A DNA stretch of 64,000 nucleotides from contig CBFFRP010000295.1 of NCBI GenBank assembly GCA_965644295.1, positions 143,858-207,857 of the forward strand. The letters run 5' to 3'. The notes beneath the pieces are model-generated. The model saw only the letters and a program-made list of their open reading frames with translations, was not told the origin of the DNA and ran no database searches. Origin of the DNA: Paraphysomonas bandaiensis. Lineage: Eukaryota > Chrysophyceae. Both the position numbers and the translations under genes were made by a program. Of this stretch, positions 50,100 to 59,049 are shown one piece after another; position 1 is the first letter of the stretch, and every line of letters starts with the position of its first letter.

Positions 50100-50811
50100 A
50101 AACCTTTCTTAACGATCAAAACTGTTAAAATGACCAATAGTCAATATAAAAACGGTAAAAAATTCAATTTTTACGATAAAATCGAAGATTGGTGAAAGAC
50201 AATATATAGGGATATATTATTCAACCTAGTCAATTTGGTGGAATTTCCTAGTCACACCAAAATTGGTGTAAAAACCAAGTCAAAGCCATAAGTGACTCAA
50301 CCTCGCCAATTATAGTATTAAACCTCTATTCGTTCTTATATCCATTGATCACACATTGCGACTGTCTAAGATACGTGCACACACCACACAACTTATTGAT
50401 GGCTCGTAGAGCATCAGAAAAAACATAACAATTTATTCATATCTACATATCTACATAACAGTGTATGTGTATGTATATGCAGCAAATCTGTATAGCTTAT
50501 TAGTGTACGATGGGTCTCCTATCAGTGTTATGAGGAAGAGGAGTGGTCAGTGTAGCTGTGCTGTGGACATACCCCCATGAATATACGTAGACAGACACCT
50601 GGAGATCTTCATACGCTATGAGTGAGATCGCTTACCTTCCTTCAGCGACTTGCTTGTTGAATGAGCGACTGCTTTGACTTCCAGGAGGGCATGAATACCC
50701 CATGTTTCTAGACCGATTAAGAAAAGAGAGGGGGTTTCATGTCAAAGTCAGTGTATTCGTAAAAACAACATCACTGAGATGGACTGCCTTTTTCAAGGAG
50801 CAGATCAAAAT
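50100..50811. other. Intergenic, possible left boundary of Polinton
   Basis: No gene. The left end of the viral-like element must lie between here and 51.1 kb, but its terminal inverted repeat cannot be recognised because the partner end is outside the window. Confidence 0.35.
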
Positions 50812-50872
50812 ATATTGATATACGGGGACTCTGTGACACTTTAGTGTCACATAGTTCCCCGTATATCAATAT
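50812..50872. promoter_or_regulatory. Long hairpin near left end of the Polinton
   Basis: Arms 50812-50839 and 50844-50872 are complementary over about 28 bp, with one mismatch and one inserted base, around a 4-base TTTA loop. The inner arm contains GTGTCACA.AGT.CCCC. A related GTGTCACAGAATCCCC recurs at 51075-51090 and GTGACACAGAATCCC at 51108-51122. It may be part of the element's terminal region or a control site. Confidence 0.7.
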
Positions 50873-51198
50873 AGACCCCTTCCATCAATTTATAGGCGAT
50901 AGCACTTACTGAAAATTGGTGGGAGCACATACCGAAAGAAGGGTGGTTCAGTCAAAGGTTTTGGCAAGTGTCAACAACTGCAAAGCGTTTTTCGAAGTCG
51001 ATTTCTAAGGTCCCTCACTTGTGAAATTAACCGACAATGAATAATCCGTGGGTGTGAATCCGCGTGACGTACGAGTGTCACAGAATCCCCTACCATAATT
51101 TGTGTGGGTGACACAGAATCCCAAGATCACAATTTGCCCGGAAAATAAATTCGTTTAATTTCCTCGGATTATTTTCTTAACTATAATAAAAACAAAAG
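50873..51198. promoter_or_regulatory. Leader region of the first Polinton gene
   Basis: Holds the two TCACAGAATCCC-type repeats (51075-51122) and, just before the first endonuclease gene, an A-rich leader 'aactataataaaaacaaaa'. Almost the same leader, with the preceding 'cccggaaaataaattc', is repeated before the second copy at about 51573-51626. This probably marks duplicated early promoters. Confidence 0.5.
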
Positions 51199-51558
51199 AT
51201 GGAAAATTTCATTGTGTACAAAATTACCGGAAAGCATACAAATAAAACATATTATGGAAAAACAATGCTACCTGTAGAAGAACGCCTTTCCCTTCATCTA
51301 TCATCTTATAGACACCACAAAGAGACATATTGTTCATCTCCCTATCTCCCAGTTTTTGATATAATTCGAGAAAATAATAATAGCGATATTAAAATTACAA
51401 CATTAACACCTGGTCCAACTAATTATTTCAATGCAACAGCAATCGAGAAACACTATATTGAACAAGATAAAAACTGTTGTAATAAAAATGGATCAGATTA
51501 TACCGTGGAGGAATATCTGATTGAATATTCAGAAAAACACAGTGAAATTAATAAATGA
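51199..51558 (+). CDS. GIY-YIG-like endonuclease, copy 1
   Basis: 119 residues. The N-terminus FIVYKITGKHTNKTYYGKT matches the first two strands of the GIY-YIG nuclease fold, with VYK and YYG in place of GIY and YIG. An Arg and a His follow (EERLSLHL), and AIEKHYIEQDKN supplies the metal-binding Glu. GIY-YIG genes are carried by several virophages and Polinton-like viruses, where they may act in recombination, homing or DNA processing. It stands first in the forward block, 68 bp before a paralogue. The tail is Glu/Lys-rich and shorter than in copy 2. Confidence 0.75.
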   Translation: MENFIVYKITGKHTNKTYYGKTMLPVEERLSLHLSSYRHHKETYCSSPYLPVFDIIRENNNSDIKITTLTPGPTNYFNATAIEKHYIEQDKNCCNKNGSDYTVEEYLIEYSEKHSEINK

Positions 51559-51626
51559 AACGTGAGAAATATACCCGGAAAATAAATTCAGATTATTTTT
51601 TCTTTTAACTATAATAAAAACAAAAT

Positions 51627-52046
51627 ATGAACAATTTCATTGTGTACAAAATTACCGGAAAGCATACAAATAAAACATATTATGGAAAAACATCGCTACC
51701 TGTAAAAAAGCGTCTTTCCCTTCATCTATCAGCATATAGATTTTACAAAGAGTCATATGGTTTATCTTCTTATTTCTCAGTTTTTGATATATTTCGAGAA
51801 AGCAATGATCTTAAAAGCGATATTGAAATTACAATATTAACACCTGGTTTAAGTAATTACAATGCAGCAGCAATCGAGGATCACTATATTCAGCGAGATA
51901 AAAACTGTTGTAATAAAAATAGATCAGGTTTTACCACGAGCAACATGAAGGAATATCAAAAAGATTATTGGGAAAAACATAAAAATAAAATTAATAAAAT
52001 GAGACGTGAGAAATATGCTCAAAATAAAAAATCTTGTGTACATTAA
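51627..52046 (+). CDS. GIY-YIG-like endonuclease, copy 2
   Basis: 139 residues, clearly a tandem duplicate of the preceding gene. The first ~30 residues are nearly identical (FIVYKITGKHTNKTYYGKT), and the Arg/His and the catalytic-Glu region (AIEDHYIQRDKNCCNKN) are kept. It has a longer basic C-terminus (KINKMRREKYAQNKK), which may bind DNA. The upstream leader is duplicated as well. Its stop lies four bases before the start of the next gene, so the two are probably co-transcribed. Confidence 0.75.
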   Translation: MNNFIVYKITGKHTNKTYYGKTSLPVKKRLSLHLSAYRFYKESYGLSSYFSVFDIFRESNDLKSDIEITILTPGLSNYNAAAIEDHYIQRDKNCCNKNRSGFTTSNMKEYQKDYWEKHKNKINKMRREKYAQNKKSCVH

Positions 52047-52050
52047 AAAC

Positions 52051-52326
52051 ATGGAAAATAAAAAACGCGGACGTCCCATAAAATATAACTCCGAAGAAGA
52101 GCGAAAGCAAGCAAAGCGGATACAAGATCAACTTTCATATAAACGAAGAAAATCACAACAGAATGAAATTTTAGAAATATTATCTAATGATGGATCATCA
52201 TCATCGATTTATGAACCCTCGGAAACTGAAACACCAGTGTACACAAATACAGAAATCAGTCAAGAAGAGATAAAAATTGAAATTTACTCGGATAATTTTA
52301 ATTTGTGTTTGAATATAAAGAAATAA
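52051..52326 (+). CDS. AT-hook-like basic DNA-binding protein
   Basis: 91 residues when started at MENKKRGRP (52051). An upstream in-frame Met would overlap the previous gene and is less likely. KKRGRPIKY is an AT-hook-type minor-groove motif, followed by the Lys/Arg/Glu-rich EEERKQAKRIQDQ and KRRKSQQ, which could be a small basic helix. The C-terminal half is acidic and Ser/Thr-rich. The RPxKY plus charged-helix module reappears at the N-terminus of this element's DNA polymerase. A role in DNA packaging or gene control is inferred only. Confidence 0.6.
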   Translation: MENKKRGRPIKYNSEEERKQAKRIQDQLSYKRRKSQQNEILEILSNDGSSSSIYEPSETETPVYTNTEISQEEIKIEIYSDNFNLCLNIKK

Positions 52327-52351
52327 ATATTAGGTATATTAAAAAGAAAAA

Positions 52352-52660
52352 ATGTCTGAATCCTCCATCAACACCAACAACCTAACAACTCTCCCACAAA
52401 CTGAGGAAGAATGGCGTAGAGCGATGACTGAATATGAACAAGCCAACGATTTGTTACCCCTCCCACGAACTCTTGAAGAAGCGTATATGCTACACGAAGC
52501 CTCTGAAAATGATTACAGTAATCTTATTGATGATTATGAAGATTACTTGAATGGATATGATGATGACTTCGATGAATCTGAGGTATCCGACGATGAAGAA
52601 TTCCCACCTCGTGAAAATTCCCCGGTGTCAATTATAGATCATCCAAATCTTTTAGATTAA
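52352..52660 (+). CDS. Small acidic protein, unknown
   Basis: 102 residues and strongly acidic, with Asp/Glu/Tyr-rich stretches such as NLIDDYEDYLNGYDDDFDES. No domain recognised. It sits in the early-looking forward block behind an AT-rich leader ending 'attaaaaagaaaaa', similar to the leader of the next gene. A DNA mimic or transcription-control role would be a guess. Confidence 0.55.
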   Translation: MSESSINTNNLTTLPQTEEEWRRAMTEYEQANDLLPLPRTLEEAYMLHEASENDYSNLIDDYEDYLNGYDDDFDESEVSDDEEFPPRENSPVSIIDHPNLLD

Positions 52661-52662
52661 TA

Positions 52663-52678
52663 AAAGAGTATAAAGAAA
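52663..52678 (+). promoter_or_regulatory. AAAGAGTATAAAGAAA motif
   Basis: First occurrence of a motif repeated twice in the 52.92-52.99 kb tandem repeat. All copies lie in the short gaps upstream of Polinton genes, as expected for a promoter element (TATAAAG core). Confidence 0.45.
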
Positions 52679-52706
52679 ATAAAATATTAGTTATATTAAA
52701 TAAAAA

Positions 52707-52904
52707 ATGTCTTATTTTTATGAAGATGAGTGGAACACATCCTCCGATGATGAATGGAATAATTATGAAGATTACATTGGGTTTAGAATAACTGATTCAC
52801 CACCACCACCACCACAAAAACGTAAACGAGCAACTAAAAACACTCGGAAGAATAAACAACATCAAACAAACAAAGATCAAAAACACCCAGATGATCAAAG
52901 TTAA
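52707..52904 (+). CDS. Small Tyr/Asp-rich protein with polyproline and basic tail
   Basis: 65 residues in three parts: an acidic aromatic N-terminus (YFYEDEWNTSSDDEWNNYED), a PPPPP run, and a basic tail (KRKRATKNTRKNK) that looks like a nuclear-localisation signal. It resembles the composition of the preceding acidic protein. Function unknown; intact and properly spaced in the forward gene block. Confidence 0.5.
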   Translation: MSYFYEDEWNTSSDDEWNNYEDYIGFRITDSPPPPPQKRKRATKNTRKNKQHQTNKDQKHPDDQS

Positions 52905-52919
52905 AAAATAATTTATAAT

Positions 52920-52990
52920 ATAAAAAGAGTATAAAGAAATAAATCTTGTATAGAATAAAAAGAGTATAAAGAAATAAATCTTGTATAAAA
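52920..52990 (+). repeat. Two 35-bp tandem units upstream of PolB
   Basis: The unit AAAAAGAGTATAAAGAAATA plus 'aatcttgtata' occurs twice with a 35-bp period (GAGTATAAAG at 52927 and 52962), about 60-100 bp before the polymerase start. The same core is at 52663-52678. A duplicated promoter element is the simplest reading. Confidence 0.65.
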
Positions 52991-53031
52991 TAAGAACAAG
53001 TTAATAAAATCATTTGTAATAATAAGATCAT

Positions 53032-56000
53032 ATGTCAAGACCTTTGAAATACAAAAACAAGAAAGAGAAAAAAGATGCTCGCAGAAGACAAACACGAGCA
53101 GAGAACGGGAAAGCAACTCTTTCAACTATGTTACTAGATATTATTTATTCTAAGAAGGATAAAAGTAAACTCCCTTTATCAGAGGTGAACGCACGCAAGT
53201 TATTACTTCGAATAGATTATATGAGAAAAGATGAGGTTGGTCTTATTGCTGATATTATTGATCAAGGAGTAAGATTTAACCTTAAAGGATTGAGAGAAAA
53301 ATTAAAAACTATTCGTAAAAAAGAAAGACGCATGAAAAAGCTAAATGAGAATGAGGTGGTTGAAACCACCGCACTCACCAAATCAATGATACGTTACATA
53401 ATAAGTTTAGGTTTAGCGATTGAGTTTCCGGGAGACGTTGTTCACGAGCACTTGAAGGAAGTATTCAACGAATTACGCGAAGAACATAAAAACAATAATC
53501 TTCTATTTCGAGTATCTACTACTATAGTGATGCATTATAGTTATCCTTCAGATGATGGTGAACTTATATATACGGAAGGATACCACTCTACACCCGGTAA
53601 AAATATAACCGATGGTAATCTCACCGAGTTTATTACATATTTATCAGATGAAGCTAAAAGAGCGTCAGAGGAGTGGGAGAAGAGTAGTTATACGTTTCTA
53701 GGATTTGGTGACTTTACTACCCGCATTTCCCCACTTCGTCCTATTTACGCAGGTGGTGTTGCACCCTCAACTAAACTTCCCTGTTTACCCACACCCAAAT
53801 TTATTGCTTCAAAAAAGTGTGCGGTGAACGTAGAATGCACAGACGGTCGTTGTATTGAATATTGCTTGTTATTAGAAGATCATTTTGAGGAGATAACTAA
53901 AGCTGGGAAGAGAGCTAGTCGTCCATCTTCATTTAAAAAGGAGTGGTTTGATGAGATTAGAAGACCCAAAGGAATTATCTACCCGATTCAATTATACAAA
54001 CACGTTCCTGAATATGAAAGATTAAATAACATAAAAATTAATGTATTAGGATATAATGAGAAAGATGGAATACATACAATGTACTCATCAATGGTGAAGT
54101 CTAAGAAGACAATTACTTTGATATATATTTCAGATGAAAGTTCGCAGAATGAACACTTTCTATGGGTGCACAATACATCACGTCTTTTTAGAACAAACGC
54201 ACAGAAAAACGCGCTTCACTATTGTATGAATTGTTTGAATGCACGATATCCTACACGTGAGAAGCTTGAAGAACATGAAGAGGTATGCTTGAAAAACCAA
54301 GCCACTAAAGTTATTCTTCCTAAAGAAAACTCTGATGGAACAAAATCAATTCACAAGTTTGAAAATCATTTTAAGATAATACGACATCCATTTGCTCTTT
54401 TTACAGATTTTGAATCTACTCTTAAGAAATATAAGGATGTGAAGAAAAACCCAAAATGCAACACAGATAAATTCCAACACCATCAGCCAAATTCATATGG
54501 GTTAAAATTCAATTGTATTCACGAGCAACATAGCAAACCTATTTCCACATTCTCTCACCACGACGAGGAGGAGCTTATTCGTAATTTTGTAGAAGACGTT
54601 GAAAGTTATGCTCAACACGCATATGACATCAGTCGATCGAGATATACCTGCTCAGAGAAAAGAGATAAACCAGAGGATGGAAAATGTGAGTTATGTTCAT
54701 GCGATACAGAGGCTAAAGATTTACGGGGTTTATTTGACACCATAACGGGTGAGTTTAAAAATTGGGTTTGTCAGAAATGTATGAAGTCACATTGGAAAAA
54801 CAAAAATTTTCTTCCTGTGTATGCACACAACTTAAAAGGGTATGACAGTCACTTGTTTATTCGCGGGTTAGCTCAATATGGATACAAAGAGGAAACAGGA
54901 AGTACTATTTCTTGTATCCCAAATAACGAACAGAAGTATATTACATTTAGCAAGAAAATTAAGGTGGATGAAAATCGAATAGTTGAAATGGATAAAGACG
55001 GAAATCGAAACGAGGTGATAAAACCGGTATACTTTGAAATAAGGTTTCTTGATAGCAATGCATTTTTCACTTCAAGCTTAGATAAAGTGGTTTCCAATTT
55101 AACTGCGGGGTGTAATGGTGATATTTCAAAACTCCGAAAGGTTTTGAAAAGCACATCAGATTCATTCCCCGACGATGATCAATTCCAGTTGATGATTAGA
55201 AAAGGAGTATACCCATATGAATGGATGGATAACTATTATAAATTATTCGCAACAGGTCTCCCTAAGAGAAGAGAATTTTTCTCTACATTAGTTAGTGAAG
55301 GAATTTCGAATAGCGAGTATGCCCACGCTCAAAAGGTATGGGATACATTTAAATGTAAAACCTTTAAGGACTATCATAATCTTTATTTAAAAGCAGATGT
55401 TTTACTCTTAGCAGATGCATGGGAAAACTTCCGTGAATCTATTTATGAAATGTTTGGGATAGATTGTGTGTATTCTTATACTACACCTGGGTTAGGATGG
55501 GAAGCATACCTTAAAAAATCAGGTGTGGAACTTGAACTTCTTACCGATGTTGATAAAGTTATGTTTTATGAAAAAAGCATTCGAGGAGGTGTTTCACTTA
55601 TTACAAAACGATTTGCAGGAATATCACTAGAAGAGTTAAAGAAACCTCCTTTAGAACGTAATGAGGCATTGTTATATTTAGACGCAACCAACTTATATGG
55701 ATGGGCAATGATTCAACATTTACCTTATGGAGGATTTGAATGGGATGATGATTTAAGCAAGTACACAGAGGAATATATTAGAAGTTTAAAAGATGATGGG
55801 GATGAAGGATACACTCTTGAAGTTGATTTAGATTACCCCAAAGAGCTTCACGATCTTCATAACGATTACCCCCTATGTCCAGAAAAGGTTATTCCTAAGA
55901 ACAGCATGCTTAATAATTGGCAAATACGATATGATGCAAACGGAAATGAAATCCACGAGAAAACACCAAAATTGTGTCCTAATTTACAGAAGAAGGAGAA

Positions 56001-56946
56001 ATATGTGATTCATTATCGTGCTCTTAAATTAGTACTTCAGCTAGGGTTGAAGTTAACAAAGGTACACCGTGTAATGAAATTCAAACAGTCTGATCATATG
56101 AAAGAATATATCATGGGAAATACTAAACTGCGTGCTCAAACAAAGGATGCATTTAAACGTAACTTATACAAGCTACTCAACAACGCAATTTTTGGGAAAT
56201 CGGTAGAAAACACCCGCGCACGTATTAACTTTGAATTGGCGACCACAAGACCTAGCGAGTTTAAATTAAGACAGATGAAAGACTTTACAATATTTTCAGA
56301 AAATCTGGTGGGGATACATAAATATAAATCTTCGGTGAAATTAGATAAACCCATATATGTAGGCTCAAGCATATTAGATCTTTCTAAAGTACTCATGCAA
56401 GACTTCCATTACAATGTGGTTCAACCTGGTATTCACAAAATGGATGGTAGTGCGGAGTTGCTCTTTACGGATACAGATAGTTTATGCTACCATATCAAGG
56501 GATGTAACCCCTATGAATTCATGCATAAGAATAAGAGTTACTTTGACATGTCAACTTTCTTTAAAAAAGAAGACATATATTACGATGAGGAAAATAAAGG
56601 CGTGCTTGGAAAAATGAAGGTGGATAAAGATGAGGTGATTAAAGAGTTTGTAGGTTTACGACCTAAATGTTATAGCTTGAAATTTGAAGGCGGTAAAGAA
56701 TCCCATACTTGTAAAAGTGTAAATAAGTCTGGACGTATATCAATATCACATCAAGCGTATAAAGATACACTCTTAACCCTGCAATCATTCCCCATAACAC
56801 AAAATAGCATTCGATCCTATAATCATGATGTTTACACAATACGCCAAGGAAAGATTGGATTATCTGCATATGATAACAAACGTTTTATCTGTAACGATTA
56901 CATCCACACTGTTTCCTTTGGACATTACAAATTATCACAGAACTAA
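53032..56946 (+). CDS. Type-B DNA polymerase, protein-primed (Polinton)
   Basis: 1304 residues, normal for Polinton PolB. Exonuclease motifs: Exo I TDFEST (Asp459/Glu461) and Exo II NLKGYDSH (Asp605). Polymerase motifs: A with YLDATNLYGWAM (Asp884), B with KLLNNAIFGKSVEN (about 1048-1060), C with FTDTDSL (Asp1147, Asp1149). All catalytic Asp are present. A Cys/His cluster (CMNC at 398-401 then H-x4-C) and later CELC/CQKC pairs look like zinc sites, also known in this family. The first ~25 residues are basic (SRPLKYKNKKEKKDARRRQ) and resemble the AT-hook-like protein upstream. It would replicate the element from its ends by protein priming. The 1304-codon frame is undamaged. The integrase follows 22 bp downstream. 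Confidence 0.96.
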   Translation: MSRPLKYKNKKEKKDARRRQTRAENGKATLSTMLLDIIYSKKDKSKLPLSEVNARKLLLRIDYMRKDEVGLIADIIDQGVRFNLKGLREKLKTIRKKERRMKKLNENEVVETTALTKSMIRYIISLGLAIEFPGDVVHEHLKEVFNELREEHKNNNLLFRVSTTIVMHYSYPSDDGELIYTEGYHSTPGKNITDGNLTEFITYLSDEAKRASEEWEKSSYTFLGFGDFTTRISPLRPIYAGGVAPSTKLPCLPTPKFIASKKCAVNVECTDGRCIEYCLLLEDHFEEITKAGKRASRPSSFKKEWFDEIRRPKGIIYPIQLYKHVPEYERLNNIKINVLGYNEKDGIHTMYSSMVKSKKTITLIYISDESSQNEHFLWVHNTSRLFRTNAQKNALHYCMNCLNARYPTREKLEEHEEVCLKNQATKVILPKENSDGTKSIHKFENHFKIIRHPFALFTDFESTLKKYKDVKKNPKCNTDKFQHHQPNSYGLKFNCIHEQHSKPISTFSHHDEEELIRNFVEDVESYAQHAYDISRSRYTCSEKRDKPEDGKCELCSCDTEAKDLRGLFDTITGEFKNWVCQKCMKSHWKNKNFLPVYAHNLKGYDSHLFIRGLAQYGYKEETGSTISCIPNNEQKYITFSKKIKVDENRIVEMDKDGNRNEVIKPVYFEIRFLDSNAFFTSSLDKVVSNLTAGCNGDISKLRKVLKSTSDSFPDDDQFQLMIRKGVYPYEWMDNYYKLFATGLPKRREFFSTLVSEGISNSEYAHAQKVWDTFKCKTFKDYHNLYLKADVLLLADAWENFRESIYEMFGIDCVYSYTTPGLGWEAYLKKSGVELELLTDVDKVMFYEKSIRGGVSLITKRFAGISLEELKKPPLERNEALLYLDATNLYGWAMIQHLPYGGFEWDDDLSKYTEEYIRSLKDDGDEGYTLEVDLDYPKELHDLHNDYPLCPEKVIPKNSMLNNWQIRYDANGNEIHEKTPKLCPNLQKKEKYVIHYRALKLVLQLGLKLTKVHRVMKFKQSDHMKEYIMGNTKLRAQTKDAFKRNLYKLLNNAIFGKSVENTRARINFELATTRPSEFKLRQMKDFTIFSENLVGIHKYKSSVKLDKPIYVGSSILDLSKVLMQDFHYNVVQPGIHKMDGSAELLFTDTDSLCYHIKGCNPYEFMHKNKSYFDMSTFFKKEDIYYDEENKGVLGKMKVDKDEVIKEFVGLRPKCYSLKFEGGKESHTCKSVNKSGRISISHQAYKDTLLTLQSFPITQNSIRSYNHDVYTIRQGKIGLSAYDNKRFICNDYIHTVSFGHYKLSQN

Positions 56947-56968
56947 TTATAATAGTAGCTTATAGTAA

Positions 56969-58027
56969 ATGAGTAAGTTACATAGAGTGTTGTCGAAATT
57001 ATATTATACTTCCTTTGATTCCATACACCGTATTTATGAAAGAGCGAAAGAACACTTTCCCGATCTTCAAATTGCAGATGTAAAAGACTTTGTGGAGAAA
57101 CAAGCTGTTTATCAAGTAGCTCATAAACCCAAGCGAAAAAAGCATATGTCTATACCTATTGTGAGCCATACTGAAAACTCATTTCAGGGGGATCTTATGT
57201 TTTTAACTCAATATAAAAAGCATAACTCAGGGTATCATATTATTCTCGTTTTAGTAGATGTGAGTAGTCGGTATTTATTCGCATACCCTCTCAAGGATAA
57301 GGGACTTACCTCTGTTAAAAGAGCATTTGAGCAATGGTTTGAAGATGTCAAGGAGATATCGGGTTTACCACCCAGAAAACTAGTATCAGATCAGGAGGCT
57401 TCTTTTAACTCAAAGGAGATGAAAAAATGGTTTCAATTAAAGGGGATTAATTATAATTCGTATCCTAGCGGACAACATCGGGTAAGATTATGTGATAATA
57501 TCATAAGAACTATTCGCACAAAGGTGATGAAATATTTTATCTCCTATGAAACTCTACGATGGATTGATGAGGATGGATCACGCAATGTAATTCAAGGGGT
57601 TGCAAGGCGGTATAACAATAAACCACACATTAAGTTTTTAGGTGAATATAGTCCAAAGGAAATATACACAAATCCAGAGCTTCAAAATGATTTCAGGCAA
57701 ATGACAATTCGTGAACGTAAGTATATTCTTAAACAAATAAGCGATAACTTAAAACCTGGTGATTTAGTACGTATTCAGCTTCCAAAGAAACTCTTTCGGA
57801 AAACCACAGGAGTGAATTTTAGCTCTCAAACGTATACGGTAATAGAAGTACGAAATACAAATGTTACCATCATGAATCAAACAGGTGAGGAACAAAAAAT
57901 CCATAAAAAATACCTCATGAAAGTTCACCCTAATATTGAGCGTAAAGTAGACACGGTAGAGGAGATGTTTGCACGTAATGAAAAACAAAACAAAATCCGT
58001 CGTAATTTAAATGAACTCTACTATTAA
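56969..58027 (+). CDS. Retroviral-type integrase (rve), Polinton class
   Basis: 352 residues. The N-terminal 60 residues match the Polinton/adintovirus integrase helical region (KLYYTSFDSIHRIYERAK, EKQAVYQVAHKP). The RNase-H-fold core has the first Asp at 75 (FQGDLMF) and the second at 141 (VSDQEASFNS). At the usual catalytic-Glu position, in HRVRLCDNIIRTIR, an Asp is found at 176, with 34 residues between. A Tudor/SH3-like C-terminal stretch (PGDLVRIQLPKK...) follows; there is no chromodomain. It would insert the element into host DNA. The flanking residues of the active site are otherwise conserved, so the Glu-to-Asp change is real or marks loss of activity. It is placed between PolB and the structural genes, 8 bp before the next gene. 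Confidence 0.93.
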   Translation: MSKLHRVLSKLYYTSFDSIHRIYERAKEHFPDLQIADVKDFVEKQAVYQVAHKPKRKKHMSIPIVSHTENSFQGDLMFLTQYKKHNSGYHIILVLVDVSSRYLFAYPLKDKGLTSVKRAFEQWFEDVKEISGLPPRKLVSDQEASFNSKEMKKWFQLKGINYNSYPSGQHRVRLCDNIIRTIRTKVMKYFISYETLRWIDEDGSRNVIQGVARRYNNKPHIKFLGEYSPKEIYTNPELQNDFRQMTIRERKYILKQISDNLKPGDLVRIQLPKKLFRKTTGVNFSSQTYTVIEVRNTNVTIMNQTGEEQKIHKKYLMKVHPNIERKVDTVEEMFARNEKQNKIRRNLNELYY

Positions 58028-58035
58028 TATAGACC

Positions 58036-58989
58036 ATGGTTAAACATCACTATACAAACGAGACATTTTTATATGTTATTACAACCGCTAATATGACAGA
58101 AGGGGATAATGCAGATTGTAACATCCCGATGGGATGTTATTTACCGCACGATGTATCCTATTTTATATGCACTCCTCTCTTTTTCAACAGCACCAATCGA
58201 TTATTAAGTACGCCAGCCTCAGGGTGTTTTATAGTAGAAGCAGAGGGAATCGTACAAAATTCAATCAGCACACATGGAAAAAACCACCAATGGGGTGCTC
58301 TCACACCACCTATTCGCTCAGGGGAAGAACACTTTCGCGCAGCTCATAGTTTTAACACCGACACCTTTCAATTTATTTGTCGTAACTTCAACAATGAAAA
58401 CATACACTTTGTTCTACGTAATTGTGATGGTTTCACACAGAATAGCATTGCGTTAGGTGGATGGGCAAAACGTTGGATCTTATACCTTGCAATGACACCT
58501 ATTTGTGAACACCCACAGAGAAGTTTTGTTCACTCGGAAAGTTTTACCTATGTAATATCAAGTAGTCAAGCATTAGAAGGGAGTGCGAATGACTGTTTGA
58601 TCAATTTACAACCTATCCATAAAAACTATAAGCGATACTTTGTAGATGTGGTAGCGTGTATTCTAAACAATAATTCAATGAACATGTCACCTCGAAGATA
58701 TATTAATATTTTCTCGTTTGGGTGGGCGGAAATGGGTTATGGTTATGGAGGATTACAAGGCGATCCCGAAGCAATGATTATTGGGAGCCCTCATTGTCTT
58801 GATGAAGCGGAACCTTCACACTTTAGTGGAGATGGTGGATGTTTTACAGTGTGCAACATGGATCGAATACGACCTGTTCGATTTCAACTATATGACCCAC
58901 AAGGACCATTTGTTGAAGAGGCTGAGATTAATTATAATGGGGAAACAACTATTTTTACCATTATTTGTAGGATGACGCCAGTTTCTTAA
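58036..58989 (+). CDS. Two-domain structural-like protein, repeated beta domain
   Basis: 317 residues made of two homologous halves (about 1-155 and 160-317). Each opens with F.YVI.(S/T)(S/A)..(M/A).EG.(N/A)..C and closes with a hydrophobic strand ending MTP (YLAMTPICE; TIICRMTPVS). The following gene is a single copy of the same domain. Predicted character is beta-rich with many Cys/Asn and no membrane segment, which suggests a capsid-associated or jelly-roll-type protein. I cannot name a family. It starts 8 bp after the integrase and ends within a hairpin. Confidence 0.7.
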   Translation: MVKHHYTNETFLYVITTANMTEGDNADCNIPMGCYLPHDVSYFICTPLFFNSTNRLLSTPASGCFIVEAEGIVQNSISTHGKNHQWGALTPPIRSGEEHFRAAHSFNTDTFQFICRNFNNENIHFVLRNCDGFTQNSIALGGWAKRWILYLAMTPICEHPQRSFVHSESFTYVISSSQALEGSANDCLINLQPIHKNYKRYFVDVVACILNNNSMNMSPRRYINIFSFGWAEMGYGYGGLQGDPEAMIIGSPHCLDEAEPSHFSGDGGCFTVCNMDRIRPVRFQLYDPQGPFVEEAEINYNGETTIFTIICRMTPVS

Positions 58990-58996
58990 AACTGGC
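58977..58996. terminator. Hairpin across the stop codon
   Basis: GCCAGTTT-CTTA-AAACTGGC is a perfect 8-bp stem with a 4-base loop, and the TAA stop of the two-domain gene lies in it. It could be a transcript end or processing signal between the two paralogous genes. Confidence 0.45.
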
Positions 58997-59049
58997 TTGT
59001 AAAACAACACCGGTTGTTGAATAATTTTCTATGTTAAAGTAAAAACACC

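Noticed and set aside
52834-53125. Minus-strand frames of 65-70 codons rich in Phe/Leu/Tyr
   Set aside because: Antisense to the AT-rich tandem promoter-like repeat and to the PolB start; no independent support.
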